A DNA stretch of 40,877 nt from JALEFZ01 sp039817415 (GCA_039817415.1 JBCBVV010000057.1:1-40877), one strand, 5' to 3'; counted from the stretch's first letter, positions 17,255-26,846 are shown. Made by a program: numbers and translations. Notes: generated by a model from the sequence alone, not told the origin.

Positions 17255-20200
17255 ATGCTACGAAACTACCTACTACTCATCTGTATGATGATGTGTTCCA
17301 CATGGCTATCCGCACAGGTTACAGTCAAAGGGACCCTAACCAACGAATCAGATAACACCCCTCTTTCTGGTGTAACCATCGTAGAAAAAGGAGAGACAAA
17401 CGGAACCCTTTCCAACTCTGATGGAAGCTACTCAATCACCGTCAAAAGCCCCCAGGCTGTACTGGTATTTACCTATTTAGGATATACTACACAAGAGATT
17501 ACGGTTGGGGATCAAACTTCCCTTGACCTCGGAATGGCGGAAGACATCACTGACCTTGATGAAGTGGTGATTGTCGGTTATGGTGTGCAAAAGAAAAGCG
17601 TCGTTACAGGTGCTATTTCCAAGGTAAAAGGAGATGATCTTGAGGACCTTCCTGTCCCACGAATTGAGCAATCGCTCTTGGGTAGAACCTCAGGTGTGCG
17701 TGTTACGACTACGTCTGGGCAGCCAGGTGAAGGAGCTACTGTACGAATTCGTGGTACAAGCTCCATCAACGCAAGCGAACCCCTCTATGTAGTAGATGGT
17801 GTGCCAATCGGCGGTGGAATTGACTTCCTGAATCAAGGAGACATCGAATCAATCGAAGTACTGAAGGACGCAGCCTCAGCCTCTATCTATGGAGCACGTT
17901 CTGCAGGCGGTGTCATCCTCGTCACCACCAAAGGAGGAGCAAAAGATCGCTTCGAAACCAATTACAATGCCTATTACGGTACGCAAGCTCCTTGGAGAAA
18001 GCTTGCCTTGCTCAATGCACGTGAATATGGAATTCTGATGAATGAGTCTTCCGCTGCTTCAGGTGGCCCAATCTTATTTGACGATCCTAATTCTTTAGGA
18101 GAAGGAACAGATTGGCAAGATGCTGTTTTCATCAACAACGCACCTATGCAAAACCACCAATTGAGTATTTCTGCGGGTAGCAAAAGATCTCAGTATTATG
18201 TTTCCTTTGGATATTTTGAGCAGGAGGGAATTGTTTCCCAGGCTCAGTCGCGATACAACAGATTTACGGTAAGATTCAACTCTACCCACAAAATCAATGA
18301 AAAAATCACCTTTGGAAATACAGTAGCTTACTCTCGTGCCAATAGCCAGGGGGTTTCTACCAATTCAGAATTTGGATCACCTCTAAGTAGAGCCATCAAT
18401 ATTGATCCTATTACACCTGTGATCGAAACTGATCCAGATGTATTAGCAAGTAATGTATTCACCAACTTCCCCGTTGTTAGAGACGAGAATGGAGATCCCT
18501 ATGGGATTTCTACTCTCGTTACTTCTGAGGTGTTGAATCCCTTGGCGGCCTTGTCTATTCAGCAAGGAGACGGTTGGTCAGATAAGGTGGTAGGAAATGT
18601 ATTCGCAGAAATCGAATTCATCAAAGGGCTAAAGTTCCGTTCTAGCATCGGTACTGACCTTGCCTTTTGGGGTGGAGAAGGATTCACGCCGGTCCACTAC
18701 CTAAACGCCACCAATAGATCTGATATTAACTTTTACAACCGCTCTCAAAACAGAGGCCTATACTGGATTTTCCAGAATACCCTTTCTTATCAAAGACAAT
18801 TTGGCAACCATGATTTCACGATCCTGGCTGGTACAGTAGCGGAAAGAAACCAGGGTGAAGGAATCGGAGGGAGCATTCAGGACATTCCTGTAAACAGCAT
18901 TGAAGATGCATCGCTAGCCTTCCCTACTCCCATAGAATCTCAAACTTACTTTGGATTTGAGTACCAGGGAACCTTGGCTTCTTATTTAAGCCGCCTGAAT
19001 TATAACTACGCAGGCAAGTACCTATTGACAGCTACTCTTCGTGTAGACGGTTCATCCAAGTTTGGATCTAATAATAAATTCGGATACTTCCCTGCGGTTT
19101 CTGCTGGATGGGTCATTACAGAAGAAAACTTCCTAAAAAGTAATCCTGTGGTTAACTTCCTGAAATTGAGAGCTTCTTGGGGGGTAAATGGTAACGACCA
19201 AATTGGGGATTTCCGTTTCGTTTCAACTGTAGGTGGCGGTCGTAACTACACCTTCGGTTTGGATGAATCCTTAACCAATGGAGTTAGCCCGAACGCGATT
19301 GCAAATCCTGATCTTCGCTGGGAGGAAACCCAGCAGACTAATATTGGTATTGACGCGAAGATCTTCAAGCGTGTGAGCGTTACCCTTGACTTATTCGAGA
19401 AGTTGACCACCGATATGCTTCTGGATATTGCTGTACCGGGTTATGTTGGTAATGCAGGTCCCGTGGGCAACATTGCTACCATGTCCAACAGAGGGATTGA
19501 ATTGGAGCTAGGATATGCCAAAAACTTTGGAGGATTGAACTTCGAAATCAATGGAAACATCTCTTATGTGGAGAATGAGGTAACTGACCTAGGGCCTGAT
19601 AAGGAATTCCTTCCTGGCCAGCGTTTCAGCCCTCAGGGTCTTGAAATCACCCGCACAGCCGTAGGATTCCCAATTGGATTCTTCTACGGATATACAACAG
19701 ACGGTATTTTCCAGAATGCAGAGGAAGTGGCCAGCTACGTCAATGCTGATGGTGCCCCCATTCAGCCAGATGCTCAGCCTGGAGACTTCAAATTCGTTGA
19801 CATCAATGAAAATGGAGAAATCGATCCAGAAGACAGAGGATTCATTGGCGATCCTACACCCAACTGGACATATGGTTTGACTGCTAACATCGCCTACAAA
19901 GGATTTGACCTGGTTGTCTTTGGTCAAGGGGTAGCTGGAAACGAAATTTTCAAAGCTACACGTCGATTTGACCTACAAATGGCGAATATGACCGCAGACG
20001 CACTTGATCGCTGGACAGGAGAAGGAACAAGCAATACCTATCCAAGATTGGTGATGAATGATCCTAACCGAAACTTCAGCCGCTCCTCTGACTTCTATGT
20101 TGAGCCTGGGGATTTCTTCAGAATCAAGACGCTGCAGCTAGGGTATAATGTTCCAGCACTTGCGTTGAACAAGATTGGATTCAAGAAGCTACGCGTATAT

Positions 20201-20338
20201 GTATCTGGAAACAACCTCCTGACATTTACCCAGTACAGCGGATTTGATCCTGAAATTGGTGGGGGAAGCTATGGTGTTGACCGCGGTATTTACCCTCAGC
20301 CAAGATTCTATCTCATGGGGATCAACATGAGCTTCTAA
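17255..20338 (+). CDS. SusC/RagA TonB-linked outer-membrane transporter (PUL 2)
   Basis: This 1027-residue importer has a clean signal peptide (cleavage after SAQ, about residue 21) and a carboxypeptidase-regulatory-like domain (about 22-95). The TonB-box-like segment LDEVVIVGYG lies at 101-110. A plug with VRIRGTSSINASEPLYVVDGVPIG and a large barrel ending GINMSF follow. It is the first gene of a four-gene plus-strand PUL with a GH16 laminarinase, so the cargo is probably a beta-1,3-glucan oligosaccharide. It differs clearly in sequence from the other SusC in the window, so it is not a recent local duplicate. The upstream 144 bp after the glpD terminator are AT-rich and should contain the promoter, but no clear consensus was found. 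Confidence 0.96.
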   Translation: MLRNYLLLICMMMCSTWLSAQVTVKGTLTNESDNTPLSGVTIVEKGETNGTLSNSDGSYSITVKSPQAVLVFTYLGYTTQEITVGDQTSLDLGMAEDITDLDEVVIVGYGVQKKSVVTGAISKVKGDDLEDLPVPRIEQSLLGRTSGVRVTTTSGQPGEGATVRIRGTSSINASEPLYVVDGVPIGGGIDFLNQGDIESIEVLKDAASASIYGARSAGGVILVTTKGGAKDRFETNYNAYYGTQAPWRKLALLNAREYGILMNESSAASGGPILFDDPNSLGEGTDWQDAVFINNAPMQNHQLSISAGSKRSQYYVSFGYFEQEGIVSQAQSRYNRFTVRFNSTHKINEKITFGNTVAYSRANSQGVSTNSEFGSPLSRAINIDPITPVIETDPDVLASNVFTNFPVVRDENGDPYGISTLVTSEVLNPLAALSIQQGDGWSDKVVGNVFAEIEFIKGLKFRSSIGTDLAFWGGEGFTPVHYLNATNRSDINFYNRSQNRGLYWIFQNTLSYQRQFGNHDFTILAGTVAERNQGEGIGGSIQDIPVNSIEDASLAFPTPIESQTYFGFEYQGTLASYLSRLNYNYAGKYLLTATLRVDGSSKFGSNNKFGYFPAVSAGWVITEENFLKSNPVVNFLKLRASWGVNGNDQIGDFRFVSTVGGGRNYTFGLDESLTNGVSPNAIANPDLRWEETQQTNIGIDAKIFKRVSVTLDLFEKLTTDMLLDIAVPGYVGNAGPVGNIATMSNRGIELELGYAKNFGGLNFEINGNISYVENEVTDLGPDKEFLPGQRFSPQGLEITRTAVGFPIGFFYGYTTDGIFQNAEEVASYVNADGAPIQPDAQPGDFKFVDINENGEIDPEDRGFIGDPTPNWTYGLTANIAYKGFDLVVFGQGVAGNEIFKATRRFDLQMANMTADALDRWTGEGTSNTYPRLVMNDPNRNFSRSSDFYVEPGDFFRIKTLQLGYNVPALALNKIGFKKLRVYVSGNNLLTFTQYSGFDPEIGGGSYGVDRGIYPQPRFYLMGINMSF

Positions 20339-20395
20339 CACATTAGAAAAACATTATTCGTTATATTTCTCTTACGAAACAAAGGACTTACGAAA

Positions 20396-21913
20396 ATGAA
20401 CAAGACTTTCATATATATTTCAACTCTCTGCTTAAGCATGATGATGATCCTATCATCTTGTACAGAGAACTTCTTAGAATTGAAGCCAAGAGGGACTGAG
20501 CTTGAAACCAACTTCTATCAGACTGAAGAAGAGCTCTTCGAAGCCTTGGTAGCCACATACGATGTGTTACAGTGGGGAGGGACAAATGGTTGGACCATGA
20601 AATTGGGACTCCTCAACGCCGCATCCGACGATACGTATGCCGGGGGTTCTGATGCCTCTGACCAACCAAGTTGGGTGGCATATGACCAATTCACCTTGGA
20701 TCCTTTCCTTGGACCTCAATTGGGTCTATGGCAAAAGGCCTACACTGGAATCTACCGCGCCAACCTTCTTCTTCAAAAACTAGAGGAAGCACCAGAAGAT
20801 GTAAATGCAACCTTTAAGGCAAGAACTGCTGCTGAAGCTAAGTTCTTGAGAGCTTACTTCCACTTTGATTTGGTACGGTTCTTCAGCAATGTGCCTCTGA
20901 TTACGACTGTACTATCTGCTGATGAGATCTACACACAAACTCAGAACACACCTGAGGAAGTATATGCGCAGATTGAACTGGATCTACAGGATGTAAGATC
21001 TACCTTTGAGCTTCCTGAATCTCTTCCTGCAGACGAAATTGGTAGAATCACCAAAGGTGCTGCAACTGCTTTGCTAGGAAAGGTTATCCTTTACCAAAAC
21101 AATGAAGGTAGAATGGCCGAAGCCGCTACCTTATTTGAGGAAGTAATCAATTCTGGTCTTTATGATCTAGAAGCTGAGTTCGGAGATATCTTCAGCCAGG
21201 CCAACGAATATGGCATCGAATCTATCTTTGAAATCAACTTCTCTTCCAATTCTCGTCGTGGATGGGAAAGCTTTGCTAATGGTTCGGAAGGGAACTACAA
21301 TGTACAGTTTTTTGGCATGAGAGATTATGTCGGTCCTCTTTACGCCAATGGGTGGAGTTTCTGCCCAGTTACTGAGAAATTGGCGGATGCGATGAGAGAT
21401 GATCCTCGCTTCGAACATACCATCATTGATGGACAAGCTCTTCAACAGCAAGGTGCAAGCTATACAGTAGGATTCCAGAATACAGATTACTTCATCAGAA
21501 AGTATGCAGGTCTTCAAGATCAGCGTGCCGTAGATGGTGAGCCTGCTTTGAACTGGAACACCAATATACGCGAGATTAGATTTGCCGATGTCTTGTTGAT
21601 GGCAGCTGAAGCGCATGTTAGAGCAGGCGATGATGGCTCGGCTAGAACTCACCTAAACAGAGTAAGAGCTCGTGTAGGTCTGCCCCCACATAGTTCTGCT
21701 TCAGGAACTGCTTTGTTAGACCTGGTTTACGATGAGCGACGAATGGAGCTGGCTACAGAGGGACATAGGTTCTTCGACTTGGTGAGAACCGGAAGAGCCG
21801 AAGCAGAACTTGGCGACCAAGGATTTGTTGCTGGGAAAAGTGAAATCCTTCCAATTCCACAATCTGAATTGGACATCACCAACGGTACATTGGTACAGAA
21901 CCCTAATTACTAA
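20396..21913 (+). CDS. SusD/RagB family glycan-binding lipoprotein (PUL 2)
   Basis: This 505-residue surface lipoprotein has signal peptide and lipobox LSSC with lipidated C22. SusD signatures include YRANLLLQKLEEAP, RTAAEAKFLRAYFHFDLVRFFSNVPLIT, REIRFADVLLMAAEAHVRAG, the ending RRMELATEGHRFFDLVRTG and LPIPQSELDI. It follows SusC by 57 bp and should close the SusC channel and bind the target glycan. The neighbouring GH16 enzyme suggests laminarin or another mixed-linkage beta-glucan. Confidence 0.96.
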   Translation: MNKTFIYISTLCLSMMMILSSCTENFLELKPRGTELETNFYQTEEELFEALVATYDVLQWGGTNGWTMKLGLLNAASDDTYAGGSDASDQPSWVAYDQFTLDPFLGPQLGLWQKAYTGIYRANLLLQKLEEAPEDVNATFKARTAAEAKFLRAYFHFDLVRFFSNVPLITTVLSADEIYTQTQNTPEEVYAQIELDLQDVRSTFELPESLPADEIGRITKGAATALLGKVILYQNNEGRMAEAATLFEEVINSGLYDLEAEFGDIFSQANEYGIESIFEINFSSNSRRGWESFANGSEGNYNVQFFGMRDYVGPLYANGWSFCPVTEKLADAMRDDPRFEHTIIDGQALQQQGASYTVGFQNTDYFIRKYAGLQDQRAVDGEPALNWNTNIREIRFADVLLMAAEAHVRAGDDGSARTHLNRVRARVGLPPHSSASGTALLDLVYDERRMELATEGHRFFDLVRTGRAEAELGDQGFVAGKSEILPIPQSELDITNGTLVQNPNY

Positions 21914-21945
21914 ACCATACTATTTACTACGAAAATTCATAGATC

Positions 21946-22809
21946 ATGAAATTTTATTCATACATCCTGCTTCTGTTGGTTTTGGCTTTGGTAGCCTGCG
22001 AACCATCAGTAGTAGAAAAATCTGAGCTAGGCCCGGTTCCTAGTCCGACTTTTGAAATCACCCAGGGAGCCACTCCAAATGAGTTTGTCCTAACCAATAC
22101 GACAGAGGGAGCATTCCTAACCAAATGGGAGATTCAGGACAATGGTACAGCTGAAGGTAACCAAGCTACCATTACCATCTCTTTCAAAGGAGATTACGAG
22201 GTAAAAATGACCACCTTCGCCAGAGGTGGTTCTGCTGAAACCATGGGCAGTCTGACGGTAACACAGGACGATCCTAATGCCTGTTTTGGAAACTTCGAGC
22301 TGCTAACCAATTGCGGGGAGAAAATCTGGACCCTGGCCAATGAAGAGAATGCCCTGCATATTGGACCCAACTTAACTGAAACTTGGTGGGGCAATAGCTC
22401 TCAGGATTTGGCAGACCGTCCTTGTCATTTCAATGATCAGTATATCTTCCGTTCAAATGGAGAATATGAGTACAGAAACAATGGTGATTTCTGGGCTGAT
22501 ACAGATGGCAATGGGGTCATTACACCAGCTGATTTAGGTCTTTCACCTGGTTGTCAGCAAGCTTCTGACTGGCCAGAAAAATACAAGGCATGGGATTCTG
22601 GCATTCACACCTTCAGCGTTAACCAAGAATCTTTGTCATTGAATGGAGAAGGTGCATGGATAGGCCTTTACAAAATTGGAACGGCTGGTGAAGTAACTGA
22701 GCCACAGCAATCTGTTACGCTTTCCATTTTGGAACTCACCAACAACAGAATGGTTCTCTTTGCTGATTATGGATGGGGGGTTTGGAGACTTACCCTTACC
22801 TCAAATTAA
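21946..22809 (+). CDS. PKD-like surface lipoprotein, probable glycan-binding protein
   Basis: This 287-residue lipoprotein has lipobox LVAC with lipidated C18. Residues about 33-107 look like a PKD-type Ig-fold (FEITQ, FVLTNTTEG, TKWEI, TISFKGDYEVKMTTFARGG). The remainder is an aromatic-rich beta domain with NLTETWWGN, WPEKYKAWDSG and FADYGWGVWRL, suitable for stacking on sugar rings. DTDGNGVITPAD at 185-196 matches a calcium-binding EF-hand/dockerin loop. It lies 32 bp after susD and before the GH16 gene, the position of PKD-containing surface glycan-binding proteins in marine laminarin PULs. No catalytic motif was found. The binding role is inferred from context. Confidence 0.75.
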   Translation: MKFYSYILLLLVLALVACEPSVVEKSELGPVPSPTFEITQGATPNEFVLTNTTEGAFLTKWEIQDNGTAEGNQATITISFKGDYEVKMTTFARGGSAETMGSLTVTQDDPNACFGNFELLTNCGEKIWTLANEENALHIGPNLTETWWGNSSQDLADRPCHFNDQYIFRSNGEYEYRNNGDFWADTDGNGVITPADLGLSPGCQQASDWPEKYKAWDSGIHTFSVNQESLSLNGEGAWIGLYKIGTAGEVTEPQQSVTLSILELTNNRMVLFADYGWGVWRLTLTSN

Positions 22810-22842
22810 TCAGATGAGATAAGAATAGGGAAAAGCGGGAAA

Positions 22843-22877
22843 TGGGGAAAGATTTTATATCATGACTCATTTCCCCA
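22843..22877 (+). terminator. Possible hairpin terminator or processing site before the GH16 gene
   Basis: TGGGGAAA (22843-22850) pairs perfectly with TTTCCCCA (22870-22877) around a 19-nt loop, followed by ACTTTTTTC. An overlapping alternative pairs GGGAAATG with CATTTCCC. It may reduce read-through from the PKD lipoprotein gene into the GH16 gene, which could also have its own promoter. Confidence 0.45.
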
Positions 22878-22951
22878 ACTTTTTTCTTTTGGCAAAAAAA
22901 CACACAACAACTCCCTTATCACACAGTATTTTGCCGTAAAAAATTGCTCAT

Positions 22952-24148
22952 ATGTTAAAACGAATCGTTCACTTACTTATCCTCCCCCTAAGCCTTATGT
23001 TGGTTTCTTGTGACAACGGAACCGTTGATCCAGAACCAGAGGTACTTCCCAAAATGAATGTTTCCAGTGCCACCTTCTTCGAAGGGGATGTCAACAAGGA
23101 AATTACCTTTAGCATAACTATCAGCGAAACGCACGACAAAGAGGTGCGTGTAACTTACACTACCCAAGAAATTACTGCGGGTGAAGAAATGGATTTCGTA
23201 GCTGCTACTGGGACGGCCGTTATTCCTGCAGGAGAGCGTGAAGCAAAGGTCAACATCGAAATCGTAGCCGATACCCTCAAGGAGCAAGACGAAGAGTTTA
23301 AGCTTGTTTTGAGTGATCCTGTTCAAGCCGAATTAGTCATCAGTGAAGGAATTGGAACAATCAGAAACGATGATTCCTTCGTTTTCATTCCGGCAGATGG
23401 CTATATCACCCCTACCAATTATGTAGGTTATGACCGTGTTTGGGCAGATGAATTTGATGAGCCAGGAGCCGTCAATTCAGCCAACTGGACGCATGAACTT
23501 GGTGCTAGCGGATGGGGTAATGAAGAACTTCAGTATTACACCGATCGTACGGACAACTCTTATGTAGAGGATGGACGCCTTGTGATTGAAGCCAAAAAGG
23601 AAAGCTTCGATGGCGCCCCTTACACATCGGCTAGGCTGATTTCAGCCAACAAGCAAACCTTTGCCTTCGGAAGAGTAGATATTAGAGCCATCCTACCGGA
23701 AGGGCAGGGAATCTGGCCAGCTTTGTGGATGCTAGGAACCAATATTGGGACTGTGGGATGGCCTGCCTGTGGAGAGATTGATATTATGGAACTGGTAGGT
23801 CATGAGCCAGGTACTGTTCATGGAACCGCCCATTGGGGCCCACAAGGGCAAGGCTTTAGCAATTTCAAAGGGGCTTCTAAATCCTTATTGGGTGGAGAGA
23901 AATTCTCAGAGGAATACCATGTATTCTCCATCGAGTGGGAGAGCAATAGCATCACATGGTTCATGGACGATGAGCCATATTTCAATTTGACGCCTTCTAC
24001 GGTAAATGGGGCCTACCCATTCAATGCTCCTTTCTTCTTTATTTTCAATATAGCAGTAGGAGGAAGATGGCCTGGCTATCCAGACGGGACGACCCAATTC
24101 CCTCAAAAAATGTATGTAGACTATATTCGAGTCTTTCAAAAAAAGTAA
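22952..24148 (+). CDS. GH16 laminarinase-type endo-beta-glucanase lipoprotein with Calx-beta domain
   Basis: This 398-residue enzyme is predicted to cut internal bonds of beta-1,3-glucans. The lipobox LVSC gives lipidated C20. A Calx-beta domain spans about 35-142 (FSITISETHDKEVRVTYTT, then DEEFKLVLSD, then GIGTIRNDD). The GH16 catalytic domain spans about 155-398. Its motif GEIDIMELVGHE puts the nucleophile at E275, assisting D277 and acid/base E280. The extra Met in the EIDIME spacing is that of laminarinases rather than of kappa-carrageenase or porphyranase groups with different surrounding residues. WANEL-type core sequences such as GWGNEELQYYTDR support this. It is the last gene of PUL 2, 142 bp after the PKD lipoprotein, and probably acts at the cell surface. 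Confidence 0.93.
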   Translation: MLKRIVHLLILPLSLMLVSCDNGTVDPEPEVLPKMNVSSATFFEGDVNKEITFSITISETHDKEVRVTYTTQEITAGEEMDFVAATGTAVIPAGEREAKVNIEIVADTLKEQDEEFKLVLSDPVQAELVISEGIGTIRNDDSFVFIPADGYITPTNYVGYDRVWADEFDEPGAVNSANWTHELGASGWGNEELQYYTDRTDNSYVEDGRLVIEAKKESFDGAPYTSARLISANKQTFAFGRVDIRAILPEGQGIWPALWMLGTNIGTVGWPACGEIDIMELVGHEPGTVHGTAHWGPQGQGFSNFKGASKSLLGGEKFSEEYHVFSIEWESNSITWFMDDEPYFNLTPSTVNGAYPFNAPFFFIFNIAVGGRWPGYPDGTTQFPQKMYVDYIRVFQKK

Positions 24149-24168
24149 ACTGATCGTAGGTAATAAGG

Positions 24169-24200
24169 AAGGGGCAAGTGCTTGATTGCGCTTGCCCCTT
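24169..24200. terminator. Strong hairpin terminator between convergent GH16 and VOC genes
   Basis: A 13-bp stem (AAGGGGCAAGTGC with GCGCTTGCCCCTT, one G-T pair) surrounds a 6-nt loop. It lies between convergent genes and can serve both directions, although flanking T-runs are short. Confidence 0.75.
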
Positions 24201-24217
24201 ATTGTTGGTATGAGTTG

Positions 24218-24601
24218 TCAGACCTCGTATAGCTCTAAGGGAAGATCATCAGGATCAGCAAAAAAGGTAAATCGCTTCCCTGTGTATTCATCAATTCGAA
24301 TGTCCTCCGTTTCAATTCCATGTGAATTTAGCTGCTGTACCGCTGCCTCAATATCCTCCACACGAAATGCTAAATGCCTCAAACCTCTTGCTTCTGGCCT
24401 AGAAACTCTAGGCGGTGGCTGAGGGAAGGAGAACAATTCTATCACGTAATGCCCATCCAATGCGAGGTCCAATTTGTAGGAGTCTCTATGCTCACGATAG
24501 ACTTCCTGAATGACTTCTAGCCCTAATTTATTGACATAAAAATCTTTGGAAACGGCATAATCAGAACAGATAATCGCTATGTGATGAATCCCTTTTAGCA
24601 T
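24218..24601 (-). CDS. VOC-superfamily (glyoxalase-like) protein, YaeR type
   Basis: This is a 127-residue single-domain vicinal-oxygen-chelate protein. From memory of the family it closely resembles E. coli YaeR along its whole length: KGIHHIAIICSDYAVSKDFY, EVYREHRDSYKLDLAL, VIELFSFP, SRPEARGLRHLAF, and the ending DPDDLPLELYE. Candidate metal ligands are H7, E55, H76 and the Glu in LELYE. The ATG at 24601 was chosen because the conserved protein begins there; the upstream ATG at 24625 adds eight non-conserved residues. The biochemical role of YaeR proteins is unknown. The gene is convergent to the GH16 gene and not part of the PUL. Confidence 0.88.
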   Translation of the reverse strand: MLKGIHHIAIICSDYAVSKDFYVNKLGLEVIQEVYREHRDSYKLDLALDGHYVIELFSFPQPPPRVSRPEARGLRHLAFRVEDIEAAVQQLNSHGIETEDIRIDEYTGKRFTFFADPDDLPLELYEV

Positions 24602-24665
24602 AGATGTGATGTTAGATACTTCCAATGCCCAAAAAACACCATAGATGTATCTTGTGCAAACTGGA

Positions 24666-25871
24666 TCAAGGAGAAAGGAAGCTTCCTACTTTTTGAAAGG
24701 AGAATACTTTAGCAAGGTAGATACTGAAAAAAGGTAGCTGCCCTTCCAAAGTCAATGCAGGCAATCCAGGCTCTGAGCCGACACTACCTCTTAACTCTGT
24801 TCCTATTTTTATACCCGCATATTTCTTTTCAAAAAATTCTAGCTGAAAAATATATCCAAGATATTCATTCCGGACCAAAGTGGAATTCGCGTTTTGATTT
24901 TCAAAATACTGGACGTTGTTGCGAACAAATAATACCCTCGTCCTTAAATCGCCTACTTCTCGAATTACGTTTACACCAAATCCTAAGCCATAATTCAGGT
25001 TGTATTCAAATCTACTTTCTTCAGAACCTAAAGGAATGTCATTCGTAGTTTCGTATGGTCTTGGCCAATCGTCCGGAACCTCATTCGAAGAACTAACATT
25101 TAGGATATTTCGTGTCTTCACAACTTCATTTTTGGTTCTAAGCAACTCCAGATACCCAATGAGATACAGAAAGTCTGAGTTATTAGGTGTCCAAGTAATT
25201 TTGGGTTGAATGGCAGATCCCAGATTCTCCTTCGTCTGCACTGAAATTTGTGAAGTCGATGTAGTAATATATTGTAGTTGCAAACTAGAGTCTGGGCCAA
25301 AAGAAGGTTCTACATCCCTAAATTCTTCAAAGATTGAATCGGAAATGGAAATAGTTCGTAATTGGGAGACGCTCCCTTCCAAACCAAACCTAAGTTTATT
25401 GATTCTGGACTCCTCAGGATCTGCAAATACATCATCAAAGTTTGCGTTTAGGCTTGCGTATAATTCATTGGTACTAATTCCACCTAAGAAATCAAAATTA
25501 TACCCAAGCGATAAAGTGATGTTATTGTGCAAGTAGGACTTGTTTGTGGTATCCTGCTCAAAAGTAATCGTCCTTCCATTCCATGTAAAAGAATCTGCAC
25601 CTTCTACTACAATGGTGTCAGCCTTCGCAGTTGTATCCTGTATGACCAAGGCAATGGTAGGTTTTGGAGCGATTCTTTCAATCATCGCATTTGAAACTTT
25701 TTCGGAATCGGGTTCTATGTCTAAGTCTCGTTTTTGTTCTCCAATAGGTTCGGCCACTTTTTTGTCAGGAAGGGGAGATTCTTCATTTACGGGTTTGATT
25801 TGGGCAGAGACTCTAAGGCAGGATAATAAGATAATCAGCAAGAACAGTATAAAGGGGGTAATAAATTTCAT
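24666..25871 (-). CDS. Predicted secreted or outer-membrane protein of unknown function
   Basis: This 401-residue protein has a clear signal peptide (about residues 1-23, ending VSAQ). A disordered, acidic and proline-containing stretch follows (about 24-105). From about 110 onward there are repeated amphipathic beta segments, such as NNITLSLGYNFDFLGG, ELYASLNANFDD, YNLNYGLGFGVNVIREVG, AGIKIGTELRGSVG and a C-terminal FFSIYLAKVF. This pattern suggests an outer-membrane beta-barrel of 10-14 strands. I do not recognise a named family. It stands alone between convergent and divergent neighbours. Confidence 0.7.
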   Translation of the reverse strand: MKFITPFILFLLIILLSCLRVSAQIKPVNEESPLPDKKVAEPIGEQKRDLDIEPDSEKVSNAMIERIAPKPTIALVIQDTTAKADTIVVEGADSFTWNGRTITFEQDTTNKSYLHNNITLSLGYNFDFLGGISTNELYASLNANFDDVFADPEESRINKLRFGLEGSVSQLRTISISDSIFEEFRDVEPSFGPDSSLQLQYITTSTSQISVQTKENLGSAIQPKITWTPNNSDFLYLIGYLELLRTKNEVVKTRNILNVSSSNEVPDDWPRPYETTNDIPLGSEESRFEYNLNYGLGFGVNVIREVGDLRTRVLFVRNNVQYFENQNANSTLVRNEYLGYIFQLEFFEKKYAGIKIGTELRGSVGSEPGLPALTLEGQLPFFSIYLAKVFSFQKVGSFLSP

Positions 25872-26215
25872 GAGTTGACAATATTTGTAGCTATATAATT
25901 TTCACCAACAAATAATTCCATTTCCCTTTTTCTTCAAATACTCAGAAGTGAGTAATTTTTGAAGGACAGTTTTCCCAACATCTTCACCATCATTCTTGCA
26001 TTTTTTCCAAAATGGATGATTTCCTTTGGCATAATTCACCAAATGATCATGGGTATAATCCGAGCTCTAACAAAAATATCTTCTTTTCCTTTTCCGCTGA
26101 GGTCATTTGCCATTTTCCTCATAAGCTTCAAACAGACTGGCATTTTTGTCTAGCACCAAGCCTGTCAATCAGGGTAATATTAAGTGTCATTCATCAACCA
26201 CTAATACTTATCCCT
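25872..26215. other. Intergenic region between divergent genes
   Basis: This 344-bp AT-rich gap separates the predicted outer-membrane protein from the DUF6134 gene. It must contain two divergent promoters, but no convincing consensus pair, repeat or RNA structure was seen. An open frame runs through part of it from 26012, but the residues lack coding character. Confidence 0.4.
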
Positions 26216-26803
26216 ATGCGTATGTTAGCCATTCTTTTCATCATCTTCTCTTTTGTCCAACAGGCAAGATCGCAGGCTTTGACTTATAAGATGACTGCTC
26301 TAGGTAAGAATATCGGGACCATGAAGGTTTACAAAAACAGCAAAAACGGCTTCGTTTATTATTATACACGTACCGACCTAGATGTCAATCTCTTGGTCAA
26401 GAGGGTGAAATTGTCTTCCATCAACAATACCATTTATAAAAATCAAGCCCTGTACAAGAGCGATGTTACTGTAGAAGTTAATGGTAACAACCACAGCTCT
26501 AGTCATCTACATTGGGATGGAAATCAATACCAGGTTAAGCTAGATGGAAAGTCAGCTAATCCTATATCATCTCTTGTCAACATGAGTGGAACCCTCCTAA
26601 ATTTTCAAGAGCCCAAGGATATTCAAACTTCTTTCTCTGAGGCATCGGGTCAATTCATCACCATCAAAAAAAAGAAGGAAGGTGTATACGAAACCATTGA
26701 CCCTGGCAATGACAGAAAAATGAGGTACTACTACACCAAGGGAGTCCTTACCAAAATGGAGGTCAAACATCCTCTCCTTACCATTACCCTCTCTTTACAA
26801 TAG
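26216..26803 (+). CDS. DUF6134-like secreted protein
   Basis: This 195-residue protein has a signal peptide (MRMLAILFIIFSFVQQARSQ). A beta-rich body has the pattern of DUF6134 proteins: LTYKMTALGKNIGTMKVYK, VYYYTRTDLDVNLLVKRVKLSSINNTIY, ALYKSDVTVEVNG and MRYYYTKGVLTKMEVKHP. The frame is open from 26012, but the ATG at 26216 is chosen because a signal peptide begins there. The function of the family is unknown, and the location is probably periplasm or outer membrane. The gene is monocistronic and followed by a strong hairpin. Confidence 0.72.
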   Translation: MRMLAILFIIFSFVQQARSQALTYKMTALGKNIGTMKVYKNSKNGFVYYYTRTDLDVNLLVKRVKLSSINNTIYKNQALYKSDVTVEVNGNNHSSSHLHWDGNQYQVKLDGKSANPISSLVNMSGTLLNFQEPKDIQTSFSEASGQFITIKKKKEGVYETIDPGNDRKMRYYYTKGVLTKMEVKHPLLTITLSLQ

Positions 26804-26813
26804 ACCACACAAA

Positions 26814-26846
26814 AGGCCTGATACAGCTTTACACTGCATCAGGCCT
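26814..26846. terminator. Hairpin terminator between convergent genes
   Basis: AGGCCTGAT plus CAG pairs with CTG plus ATCAGGCCT, with one mismatch and a 7-nt loop. T-rich sequence follows on the plus strand (GTGTTTGTTTG). It lies between the DUF6134 gene and the convergent lipoprotein gene, so it probably serves both. Confidence 0.75.

Noticed and set aside
7956..20338. The two SusC genes as a recent tandem duplication
   Set aside because: Their sequences diverge throughout, lie on opposite strands and belong to PULs with different enzymes.
21167..21652. 161-codon frame antisense to susD of PUL 2
   Set aside because: It lies fully inside a strong SusD gene and has no promoter or known features.
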